Shown here: positions 6,931 to 13,471 of the stretch, piece by piece
Layout: each line of letters opens with the position of its first letter
How positions within the stretch are numbered: the stretch's first letter is position 1
Assembly: GCA_036501345.1 (NCBI GenBank)
Contig: DASYAN010000244.1
Location: 1-15,684 of the forward strand
DNA: 15,684 nucleotides
From: DASYAN01 sp036501345
Lineage (GTDB): Bacteria > Chloroflexota > Ktedonobacteria > Ktedonobacterales > Ktedonobacteraceae
Reading direction: 5' to 3'
Notes under the pieces: model-generated
Databases searched by the model: none
Told to the model about the DNA's origin: nothing
Seen by the model: the letters and a program-made list of their open reading frames with translations, nothing else
Translations under genes and position numbers: made by a program

Positions 6931-8040
6931 TCACGCATCTGCACCTGTATACATTTCACGCAGCGCCGTCTTCATCGAGTTTATTTTTCGGAATACCTGT
7001 ATCAACTGATGAGCAGGTGTTGCTCGTTTCTGGAGTAGGTAGTGCAGTGGCTCAAGAAAGCGAAGGTCTGAATCCGTACTCAAGGCAGATGCAGCAGCTA
7101 ATAGAACGGCTCTCGCTCCCTTAAGAATATCGGCATCATCGAAGCCTACCCGTGCTGAAAGCTGATGGAGTGCTCCATCGGGGATGATTGCACGCCCTAG
7201 CAGGGTGTCATCAAGAGCGAGTCCTTTGAGTAGGGTCAGGAGAGCAGCATAGATCGAGAAATCAGCACAACTATCACAAGCCTTAAACTCAATCCGACCA
7301 ATCTCAGCGGGATAGCGTGCCAATTTCGTCAGGGATGGGTCACTGATGAGCAAAGCAGTCGGGTCAGCAAGAAAAACCAGCACAGCTGGACGCTTTCCTG
7401 TCCGCAAAAAGGTTCTCACTGAGAGCCCTTCCCACAGCGTTCCATCATAGAAAGGCGAACTATAGCTAAAGGGCACAATATATGGGCTGTAATATGTCAG
7501 CTTACACCCGAGATCAATTATGGCATCGGCAGACAATCCCTCCACTGAGAAGCTCAAGTCAGGCCCATACGTCAGCATCGAGACTAGTGAGGTCCGATCT
7601 TCAGGTGATTGGTCCAAAAGCATTTGCTCATAAGCATCGAGAGGAGGATCTGGCATAAACACCGTCCTATACGGATGATGACTAGCTAGTACTGGTACGA
7701 ATCCCTGATGTGCGGCTACATCTCGCAGCAACTGAAAACTGTTCGTCAATTCGTCCACTGCCCCCCGGATAGTGGGATGGATGGTGGTACGTATCTCAAT
7801 ACCCTTTGGCAGACAACCAATCATCACACCTGTTGGACTGAAGCGCTCAAATCCCTCAATGTACCAGCGCTTTACCCGAATGCCTGCATCCCCAATACGC
7901 AGGTGCTTTTCATCGCCTGCATACTGTGGAAGCTGATCAATGATTACCTGGAGATCGACAAACGTGGTCGAGATAAAATCTACAAACTGCCCATCCCGAT
8001 CCAAAAAAGCTACCTCATGTTCAATACCAAATCTAAACAT
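6931..8040 (-). CDS. GCS2-family carboxylate-amine ligase (glutamate-cysteine ligase-like)
   Basis: 369 residues, typical size of the GCS2/YbdK-like ATP-dependent ligases of the glutamine-synthetase fold. FGIEHEVAFLD (4-14) is the family's metal/ATP-binding opening (consensus G-x-E-x-E-x-x-L-x-D). GIEIRTTIHPT and the late RIEFKACDSC (consensus IE-x-R-x-CD) supply further active-site residues. Substrates are presumably an amino acid carboxylate and an amine such as cysteine, but GCS2 members differ and I do not assign gshA. An RBS-like aaggataat precedes ATG 8040. No gshB-like partner is in the window. The 193 bases upstream contain no clear promoter or gene. Confidence 0.8.
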   Translation of the reverse strand: MFRFGIEHEVAFLDRDGQFVDFISTTFVDLQVIIDQLPQYAGDEKHLRIGDAGIRVKRWYIEGFERFSPTGVMIGCLPKGIEIRTTIHPTIRGAVDELTNSFQLLRDVAAHQGFVPVLASHHPYRTVFMPDPPLDAYEQMLLDQSPEDRTSLVSMLTYGPDLSFSVEGLSADAIIDLGCKLTYYSPYIVPFSYSSPFYDGTLWEGLSVRTFLRTGKRPAVLVFLADPTALLISDPSLTKLARYPAEIGRIEFKACDSCADFSIYAALLTLLKGLALDDTLLGRAIIPDGALHQLSARVGFDDADILKGARAVLLAAASALSTDSDLRFLEPLHYLLQKRATPAHQLIQVFRKINSMKTALREMYTGADA

Positions 8041-8233
8041 ATATTATCCTTCTCTATGATTTACTATCCTATTTACTTTATCTCATCTAGCTGCCTTCTT
8101 GCCACCAGAAATTTTGTAGATATATACCCTGACAGCTATTGATCCTCTTGCTCAGAATGCACCGTGGGCACACACAAAGCAAGTAAGCACCAAAGCAGAT
8201 CAAGGAGGTATCTCCAGTCCATTTCACAGTCCG

Positions 8234-8698
8234 TCAGTTCTGCAGAGAGATGCCCTCATCAGCAACCACAAGACGATACTGTCCCAGGTTGAGTGACGAC
8301 GGAGATTTTGCCGCAGATGCTGATATGAGTAATCGAGCTGAGAGATAAATCATCTCGCTGAGGATGAGAAAGTCGTAGAGGGACAAATACAGTCCAGTCC
8401 GACCAATCCACAAATACATTCCTCCATGAGAGTCACAGGAAAGGCTGAAAGAAGCGGCCTTGGCAATAAACGACTCCTCATCAGAGGGAAGCGTCTGTAA
8501 AATATCCGCAAGGCGCAGGAAATCTGCACGTGATAGGTGCATTGTCACATGATCCCAGGCTAGATGAAGTGTTCCATGTTCACATTGCCCAACATATCGA
8601 TGCGCTTCCAGCTTTGTAAGCAGATTGAGATACTGACACATACTGTTTGCTCTTTCTTTATGGTGAGGACTTTTTCGACCTGTCAAGAATGAGAACAT
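8234..8698 (-). CDS. Hypothetical protein with a duplicated C-x(1-2)-H-G module
   Basis: 154 residues, not recognised. It contains two related segments of about 30 residues: residues 39-69 (CEHGTLHLAW..HLSRADFLRLADIL) and 88-117 (CDSHGGMYLWI..YLSLYDFLILSEMI). Both read C-x(1-2)-H-G-x-h-x-L-x(6-8)-h-x-L-S-x-x-D-F-L-x-L-x-x-h. The paired Cys/His could bind metal. ATG 8698 is chosen for the upstream gagaaaggg; Met20 is an alternative without RBS. No signal peptide or membrane helix. Its promoter (TTGACA 8826-8821, TAATAT 8802-8797) carries an IdeR/DtxR-like palindrome almost identical to that of the nitroreductase-ferritin operon, so an iron-related role is inferred. Confidence 0.7.
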   Translation of the reverse strand: MFSFLTGRKSPHHKERANSMCQYLNLLTKLEAHRYVGQCEHGTLHLAWDHVTMHLSRADFLRLADILQTLPSDEESFIAKAASFSLSCDSHGGMYLWIGRTGLYLSLYDFLILSEMIYLSARLLISASAAKSPSSLNLGQYRLVVADEGISLQN

Positions 8699-8758
8699 GT
8701 ATCTGCCCTTTCTCCAAGTCAGGACAGGCCAAGGCAGTCCATATCTTGTGTCTTGTCA

Positions 8759-8817
8759 AATATTAGGTTACGCTAATATCAGATTAATTTACTTGGATAT
8801 TAGCGTAACCTAATATT
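8759..8817 (-). promoter_or_regulatory. Double IdeR/DtxR-like operator over a -10/-35 promoter for the 8698 gene
   Basis: Two 22-base arms (8759-8780 and 8796-8817) are perfect inverted repeats separated by 15 bases. Each arm is itself nearly palindromic (TATTAGGTTACGCTAATA), resembling the known DtxR/IdeR box TTAGGTTAGSCTAACCTAA. On the - strand TTGACA (8826-8821), 18 bases, TAATAT (8802-8797) forms a strong promoter with the right arm in the spacer and the left arm downstream of the start point. The transcript would lack the first arm, so a DNA operator is more likely than an RNA hairpin. Confidence 0.7.
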
Positions 8818-8926
8818 ATCTGTCAAGCGGAAAGCAAGCATGAGGTACTTTAGGAATTTTGCAAAGCAGAGATACTGGTTGTCCTCCTGCAATGTAACAA
8901 AGAGGATACCGGAATACTAATTGATA

Positions 8927-9145
8927 CTACACATTGCCAAAGAGCATTGCGGCAAGAAAGACCAAGAGCCCTCCCCCAACAACCTGCAGGAGTGAGAGCC
9001 ACCAACTAGTATTGAAGAATTTGTAGCGGATGGCTGCAATCCCAATCAGTTCAACAACGACCACTACATATGCAAAAATCAACGCCAGATGGATATCTGG
9101 AATCAGAAACGGCAGGGTATGTCCCGCTCCGCTAAGGAAGGTCAT
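8927..9145 (-). CDS. C-terminal half of the VIT1 membrane domain, split off by a frame change
   Basis: 72 residues: MTFLSGAGHTLPFLIPD, then two hydrophobic helices (ALIFAYVVVVVELIGIAAI and LLQVVGGGLLVFLAAMLFG). This is the expected continuation of the VIT1 domain that stops abruptly in the preceding gene. ATG 9145 overlaps that gene's stop as TGATG, so translation by re-initiation is possible; there is no independent RBS in a normal spacer. Reading -1 across the junction restores an uninterrupted ...RGVLLALMTFLSG... chain. Either a true split gene, a pseudogenising single-base change, or a sequencing error. Confidence 0.7.
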   Translation of the reverse strand: MTFLSGAGHTLPFLIPDIHLALIFAYVVVVVELIGIAAIRYKFFNTSWWLSLLQVVGGGLLVFLAAMLFGNV

Positions 9146-10725
9146 CAGGCCAGTAATACCCCACGCAGCAGCGCATTGCCACGTCCCATCAATTCGCCAT
9201 CATCGGAAAGTGCTTCTGCAAATGCCATACTGATCCCAGCACCAGTTGCCGATGCCATGCCAACCAGGAAAGTTGTCAAGGGATTATGAGTAGCAAACGC
9301 CGTAGCAAAAATAGGAGCCAATGTTGAAACCGATCCATCCATCAAGCCAACAAGTCCCGGTTGGACGATGCGCAGGAGGAAACCGTTCGAGGCTGCCTCA
9401 TCATTTTCTGCCTGACTAGGGACTGATGCTGGGATGGCCAGTACGGGATCAGTCGTTTTCTCTGGCTGGTCGAGGACATGAGCAGGCTGATGTGATTGAG
9501 GAAATACAGTTGTTCGCTCTGGCTGGTTCCGTGGACGGGTCACATGTGCATGTACCGTATATTGGAGATGATCCAGTCCCTGGAAACTCACATCGAATAG
9601 CTGTACCTCCTCCTCTTGAATCGGCATTCCAGATTCCGCAGGGACCTGTACAGAGGATATGATGGAAACAGGTGGTGTCTCCCGTGTCTGAATAGCAGGT
9701 ATATGACCAGCGGTGATCGGGGGGGCTATCCGCCAACGCTCTGTAGAAGTTGGCGCTTTTTCTGCCCAACCAGGAGAGGATGAGGTCTCATCAGAGAAGG
9801 GACCAGTGGTCTTGAGGGGTACAGAATATTCCTCCTGATCTGCAAGAACCTGGGAACAGGCAACAACAAGGTCACTTACTCGCTGATACCGTTGTGCGGG
9901 ATCACGTGCCAAAGCATGCGAGATGATCTGATCAATCTCTGGCGGAAGATCCGGGCGTAAAACATGCAACGAAGGAATTGAAAGTTGGAGACGTGCCATA
10001 GCAGTGAGAAAAGGATCAGTTCCTCTGAAAGGGGGCTTACCACTCAAGAGTTCAAAAAGCACCATGCCCAGGCCATACACGTCTGCACGGGCATCGGCAA
10101 CATGCCCTTGCACATATTCTGGAGCAACGGACTCAGGTGTCCCGAGAAACGTTCCCGCAATTGTCATCAGATGCACGTAGGGATGATCGCTCTGCTCGAT
10201 GCCCTGCAGAGCAATGATCTGCGTCAGACCGCATCCAGCTACTTGCACTGTTTGGGGAGTAGAAAAAAGAATAGACTCGGGCTTGAGTGCACCATGGATA
10301 ATATCATGCTGATGAGCATACTCTAGACCTTCAGCAATTTGCTTGAGGATTTGCATGGCAAAATGTGAAGTGCAAGGGGCTTGCCACTTGAGCACATGCG
10401 CAAGTGATTCCCCTATACCAGCAGCAGTGACCACATAGGGAGCTCCTAGGTATTCGCCATAGTCATATACCGGCAAAAGATGCATATGACGAAGGGTGAT
10501 CAGCTTCGAGGCAATCTGTGTAAAGCGTGCCATGAAACGATCACGAGCCTGATGTGAAAACATCTCAGGAAAAACATACATAGTAATGGCTACGGGATAT
10601 TTCCGTTCAAGATGCCGGGCAAGGTAGCGAACCGTCGTCTGCCCGGTGTCCAATACATGCTCCACCTGATACTCTCCCACGATCTGCCCAACAAAGTCGT
10701 GGACGGCAAGTTGATATGTAGACAT
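9145..10725 (-). CDS. Pseudokinase (Ser/Thr kinase-like)-VIT1 iron/manganese transporter fusion, N-terminal part
   Basis: 526 residues. Residues about 14-295 have a Hanks-type kinase fold (HLLPVYDYGEYLGAPYVVT, DARADVYGLGMVLFELLSGKPPF, APE at 201-203), but the catalytic residues are replaced: VAVK-type lysine is Thr48 (VAITMY), HRDLKPEN is HGALKPES (Asp to Ala146), DFG is GCG (164-166). It should not phosphorylate. A Pro/Thr-rich linker (about 300-447) leads to the start of a VIT1/CCC1-like domain: GLVGLMDGSVSTLAPIFA, TTFLVGMASATGAGISMAFAEALS. The ORF ends inside this domain; the next ORF completes it. RBS ggagga lies 14 bases upstream. Known VIT1 proteins move Fe2+/Mn2+ across membranes; the nearby ferritin fits iron handling (inference). 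Confidence 0.82.
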   Translation of the reverse strand: MSTYQLAVHDFVGQIVGEYQVEHVLDTGQTTVRYLARHLERKYPVAITMYVFPEMFSHQARDRFMARFTQIASKLITLRHMHLLPVYDYGEYLGAPYVVTAAGIGESLAHVLKWQAPCTSHFAMQILKQIAEGLEYAHQHDIIHGALKPESILFSTPQTVQVAGCGLTQIIALQGIEQSDHPYVHLMTIAGTFLGTPESVAPEYVQGHVADARADVYGLGMVLFELLSGKPPFRGTDPFLTAMARLQLSIPSLHVLRPDLPPEIDQIISHALARDPAQRYQRVSDLVVACSQVLADQEEYSVPLKTTGPFSDETSSSPGWAEKAPTSTERWRIAPPITAGHIPAIQTRETPPVSIISSVQVPAESGMPIQEEEVQLFDVSFQGLDHLQYTVHAHVTRPRNQPERTTVFPQSHQPAHVLDQPEKTTDPVLAIPASVPSQAENDEAASNGFLLRIVQPGLVGLMDGSVSTLAPIFATAFATHNPLTTFLVGMASATGAGISMAFAEALSDDGELMGRGNALLRGVLLA

Positions 10726-11100
10726 ACGATCTGCTGACTCCTCCAGATTTCTTTTTACAACACAGCCACTCGGTGACTGCCCAATAAGACAAGGCAGGAG
10801 ATAGATGTGATCAAGAAACTCTTCTGATGCTTGAGTCTATAGGATGTATCACAATGAGTCAATGCAGCTCACTCAACAGTAGGACTTATAGATAAGGAAG
10901 TTAAGACTATGCAAACTATTCCTGCGAAATCGCTTCCACGGAGAAAGCGAGGAGCACAATTAAGTAATGTGGTGCCGAGCAATATTCTCGATCCAGTATT
11001 TGTGAAGCGAGAAGAGGAGTGATTTCCCAAGCGGGTGGGGATGCAAGAAGGAATGTGAGCCTTATTACCTTCCTGCAACCTGACGCTCCGAGAGCCATAA
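10726..11100 (-). other. 375-base spacer between ferritin and the pseudokinase gene
   Basis: No credible gene, tRNA or repeat was recognised. It should hold the pseudokinase promoter, but no clear -35/-10 pair or iron-box copy like those at 8759 and 12405 is visible. Small ORFs here lack coding character or RBS. Confidence 0.5.
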
Positions 11101-11625
11101 TCACACGGTGGCATTGCCTTGTGTCGGAGGCACAACAGCCTCACGCCGTGTGCTCAATGTGTTGTTCAATAGGAGCAAGGTACTCGAATTGTCACCAGCC
11201 ATTTTGAGTTCCTGGACAATTCTGGTGGCTTCTTTCTCTTCTTCCACTTGCTCACTGATAAACCATTGCAGCAGGACCTGGGCTGGATAGTCCTGCTCCT
11301 GGACTGTGAGTCCATAGAGGCGATGGATCAGGGACGTCACATGTTGCTCGTTCTGCAAAGCCTGGGTAAAGGCATCAAGAGGAGACTGGAAGCTTGCGGG
11401 GGGCTGATCAATGGCCTGTAAGACCACTTCGCTACCACGGTCCAGAATAAAGTCGAAGAATTTCATAGCATGCTTCACTTCCTCCTGGCTCTGCAATCGC
11501 GTCCAGTGGGCGAAACCAGATAGATTACATGACTCAAAATAGCCTGATGCAGAAAGGTAGAAATAGGCAGAATAGAGTTCTGCCTTGATTTGCTGGTTGA
11601 GTGCTGTTTGGATAGCTTCTTTCAT
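11101..11625 (-). CDS. ftnA: Ferritin, bacterial non-haem FtnA type
   Basis: 174-residue iron-storage protein that oxidises Fe2+ and mineralises it in a 24-mer shell. The ferroxidase residues match E. coli FtnA with an offset of one: Glu16, Tyr23, Glu49, His52, Glu93, Gln126 and Glu129. GFAHWTRLQSQEEVKHAMKFFDFI and FISEQVEEEKEA are characteristic. The C-terminal tail beyond about residue 155 is divergent and low in complexity. aaggag lies 12 bases upstream of ATG 11625. It follows the nitroreductase by 24 bases, so both are likely transcribed from the iron-box promoter at 12405-12434. The same-strand pairing suggests the flavoenzyme could act in ferric reduction or redox protection (inference). 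Confidence 0.94.
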   Translation of the reverse strand: MKEAIQTALNQQIKAELYSAYFYLSASGYFESCNLSGFAHWTRLQSQEEVKHAMKFFDFILDRGSEVVLQAIDQPPASFQSPLDAFTQALQNEQHVTSLIHRLYGLTVQEQDYPAQVLLQWFISEQVEEEKEATRIVQELKMAGDNSSTLLLLNNTLSTRREAVVPPTQGNATV

Positions 11626-11649
11626 TATGGTTTGTCTCTCCTTACAAAT

Positions 11650-12255
11650 TTATTGGTCCCAACCCAGCCACTGCGTTTTCGATGCAAAATGGGTTGGAAT
11701 ACGCTGTACGTTCGGAACTGCTGCAAAACCGAGATACACGAAAGCCACTAGGTGATCATCTGGAGACAGTCCAAACCACGCCTTGACATGGGGATCATAG
11801 GCAGCATCTCCCGTCCGCCACATGCTTGCCAGTCCCATGGCTTCGGCAGTTAGCAACATATTCTGGACAGCAGCAGCAACAGCTTCCATGTTCTCAATCT
11901 CTAGTTCCCATGGCTGGTGAGCTTGCTCGACGGCAACCGCAATGATGACAGGGGCTCGCAGTGGCTTCCCACGCTCTTTCTTAAGCATTGACTGCGCTTT
12001 GTCACTCGCTGTTTCTTCTAACCGGGCCGCCAGAGCTTCAGCCATCACTATCCCCAGTTCCTCACGAGCATTACCTGTCAGCACAAAGAATTTCCAGGGT
12101 TCGACCTTATGGTGATTAGGAGCATAGGTAGCAGATTCCAGGAGGCATTCAATCTGCTCGCGGGTTGGTTGCACCGCGGTCATTCTTCCAGTACTGCGTC
12201 GGTTCTTGATAACCTCAAAGAGATTGGCACACTTCACTACATCTAGAACACTCAT
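11650..12255 (-). CDS. Nitroreductase-family FMN flavoprotein (YdjA-like)
   Basis: 201 residues. LFEVIKNRRSTGRM (12-25) is the FMN-binding opening with the RRS motif, SATYAPNHHKVEPWKFFVL (41-59) the second family signature, and AAVQNMLLTAEAMGLASMWRTG the C-terminal dimer/FMN helix. The short form without insertions resembles single-domain YdjA-type nitroreductases, which use NAD(P)H to reduce nitro compounds, quinones or other acceptors; the substrate cannot be told. GAGGAAAAAGTA precedes ATG 12255. First gene of an operon with ferritin. Its leader is about 150 bases long and starts at an IdeR/DtxR-like promoter. Confidence 0.9.
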   Translation of the reverse strand: MSVLDVVKCANLFEVIKNRRSTGRMTAVQPTREQIECLLESATYAPNHHKVEPWKFFVLTGNAREELGIVMAEALAARLEETASDKAQSMLKKERGKPLRAPVIIAVAVEQAHQPWELEIENMEAVAAAVQNMLLTAEAMGLASMWRTGDAAYDPHVKAWFGLSPDDHLVAFVYLGFAAVPNVQRIPTHFASKTQWLGWDQ

Positions 12256-12404
12256 TACTTTTTCCTCATCGACTATTTCTCTCTCTCCTTAACACAACAC
12301 ATAATGACGCTTCCGTTCATTCAATCTTCTCACACGATATCCGTTGTTTAAAGCATATCTGTATCATTTCCTCGGGAGAGATTCCTTCTTGTTAGCATAT
12401 CCTA

Positions 12405-12434
12405 ATATTAGGGTACCCTAATAGTCATTGTCAA
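12405..12434 (-). promoter_or_regulatory. Iron-box-like promoter of the nitroreductase-ferritin operon
   Basis: On the - strand TTGACA (12434-12429), 18 bases, TAATAT (12410-12405). A 16-bp perfect palindrome ATTAGGGTACCCTAAT (12407-12422) covers the spacer and -10. Compared with the promoter at 8826-8797, the -35, -10, spacing and ATTAGG-x-TAC-x-CTAATAT core are identical. The palindrome resembles DtxR/IdeR boxes; MntR/Fur-like control cannot be excluded. Confidence 0.72.
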
Positions 12435-12538
12435 TGAGGATAGTACTCGGCATTCTTCCCAACACAAATTTTCCAGAGTGCAGCAATGGAGCAAGAGGTC
12501 CAAGCAAGCGATGTGCATCAGCCCTAAATTTGGAGAAG

Positions 12539-12566
12539 TGGCTGTGGGCTCATGAGCCCACAGCCA
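12539..12566 (-). terminator. 28-bp perfect palindrome over the flavin reductase stop codon
   Basis: tggctgtgggctca / tgagcccacagcca (12539-12552/12553-12566) is perfect with no spacer and contains the TGA stop. As RNA it gives a strong GC-rich hairpin with a CATG loop. No proper T-run follows on the - strand, so termination may be imperfect; it could alternatively be a protein-binding palindrome. Confidence 0.55.
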
Positions 12567-13053
12567 GATTAACCGGACTGATTTCGAGCCTGCTGTATTT
12601 GCTACGAAAATAGAGGAGAGGCTCTCTATCTGACTCAACACTGGTAGAGATAACTTCCCCGATAAAGATCGAATGATCCCCACCAGGATAGCGTGAACTC
12701 ACATGGCATTCGAGCGTGGCAAGTGCATTATCCAACAATGGTACACCAACCTGACCCAGATGATAGGAAACATCAGAAAACTTGTCGGGAGTGCGCCGAG
12801 CAAAGTGACTTGATATCCACTCATCTTGCTCCGCTAAAATGTTCACACCAAATATCCCACTTTCTGCAACCAAATCATGGCTAGTCGACTTGAGATCAAG
12901 GCAGACGAGCACGAGAGCTGGCTTTAAGGATAACGAACAAAAGGAGCTAACAGTCGTACCGTGATACTGACCTAAATGCTGGGTCGTAATGACAGTCACT
13001 CCTGAGGCAAAATGGCTCAATGCTTTGCGGAACTTTACTTGCTCTAAACTCAT
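12550..13053 (-). CDS. Flavin reductase-like protein (NADH:FMN oxidoreductase component of a two-component monooxygenase)
   Basis: 167 residues from Met at 13053. FRKALSHFASGVTVITTQ (8-25) and GTTVSSFCSLSLKPALVLVCL (32-52) are the conserved flavin-binding segments of the HpaC/NtaB/DszD-like flavin reductase domain; FGVNILAEQDEWISSHFA follows, with the late YPGGDHSIFIGEV. An upstream ATG at 13077 adds eight residues, but gggaga lies directly before 13053, favouring the inner start. Divergent from the monooxygenase at 13472; such reductases supply FMNH2 to exactly that enzyme class. Its promoter region holds an inverted copy of the element found upstream of the monooxygenase and the ABC importer. 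Confidence 0.9.
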   Translation of the reverse strand: MSLEQVKFRKALSHFASGVTVITTQHLGQYHGTTVSSFCSLSLKPALVLVCLDLKSTSHDLVAESGIFGVNILAEQDEWISSHFARRTPDKFSDVSYHLGQVGVPLLDNALATLECHVSSRYPGGDHSIFIGEVISTSVESDREPLLYFRSKYSRLEISPVNLAVGS

Positions 13054-13189
13054 GATGAAATCTCCCTCTGTTCTCATAAGCTAAAGATTTTCTACTCTAG
13101 ACATGATGCTTGCAAAAACTGACAAGGCGTCAAGTACCTCAATGTAAGTTCTCTTGATCCCTCATCACATGCTTTCTAATCAAAGATAA

Positions 13190-13262
13190 CATAAGCTTTA
13201 CCCATTCTGTAAGGTTATTAATGCAATTAATTTTAGTTATCAATATGTATAAAGTTGACATA
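13190..13262 (-). promoter_or_regulatory. Shared regulatory element, copy C, upstream of the flavin reductase
   Basis: Read on the - strand from 13262: tatgtcaactttatacatat, 26 variable bases, aaccttacagaat (13216-13204), then taaagcttatg. Block order and the 46-base spacing equal copy B (13273 onward) and copy A (1725 onward). The flavin reductase start is about 150 bases downstream. Confidence 0.75.
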
Positions 13263-13290
13263 ATTGACTTACTATGTCAACTTTATACAT
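13245..13290. repeat. Perfect 18-bp inverted repeat at the centre of the divergent promoter
   Basis: atgtataaagttgacata (13245-13262) and tatgtcaactttatacat (13273-13290) are exact reverse complements around a 10-base spacer (attgacttac). They are the opening blocks of the two mirror-image regulatory elements; GTTGACA/TGTCAAC half-sites face each other. Confidence 0.9.
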
Positions 13291-13352
13291 ATATATGATA
13301 AATTTTAATGATAATAATAACCTTACAGAATAGATAAAGCTATGGTATTGTT
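13272..13352 (+). promoter_or_regulatory. Shared regulatory element, copy B, upstream of the monooxygenase
   Basis: Gap-free 81-base match to 1724-1804, including the blocks ctatgtcaactttatacata, aataaccttacagaata and tatggtattgtt. Followed at 13381 by gaccatact, as in the ABC leader. The monooxygenase ATG is 120 bases beyond its end. Confidence 0.78.
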
Positions 13353-13400
13353 CAATGGGGGACGCAATGAAGCCTAGTATGACCATACTCCACAGCTTGC

Positions 13401-13422
13401 AATGGAGCAAGATCGCTCCATT
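13401..13422 (+). other. Leader hairpin before the monooxygenase
   Basis: aatggagc / gctccatt, perfect 8-bp stem with a 6-base loop (aagatc), 50 bases before the ATG. No T-run, so not a standard terminator; it may be part of a structured 5' leader shared in outline with the ABC operon. Confidence 0.5.
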
Positions 13423-13471
13423 TCTGATAGATAGTGTTTATTCATTTGGAGTTTAACAGAAGGAGATAAAC

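Noticed and set aside
6891..7124. 77-residue + strand ORF over the ligase 3' end
   Set aside because: Antisense to conserved coding sequence and without RBS.
7708..8142. 144-residue + strand ORF opposite the ligase gene
   Set aside because: Overlaps conserved GCS2 motifs on the other strand; no coding character of its own.
8759..8817. The 22-bp inverted repeat read as a transcription terminator
   Set aside because: AT-rich, no T-run, and one arm lies within a TTGACA-N18-TAATAT promoter; its core matches another promoter palindrome, so an operator fits better.
10869..11144. 91-residue - strand ORF in the spacer and ferritin 3' end
   Set aside because: No RBS, overlaps ferritin, low-complexity residues, no family match.
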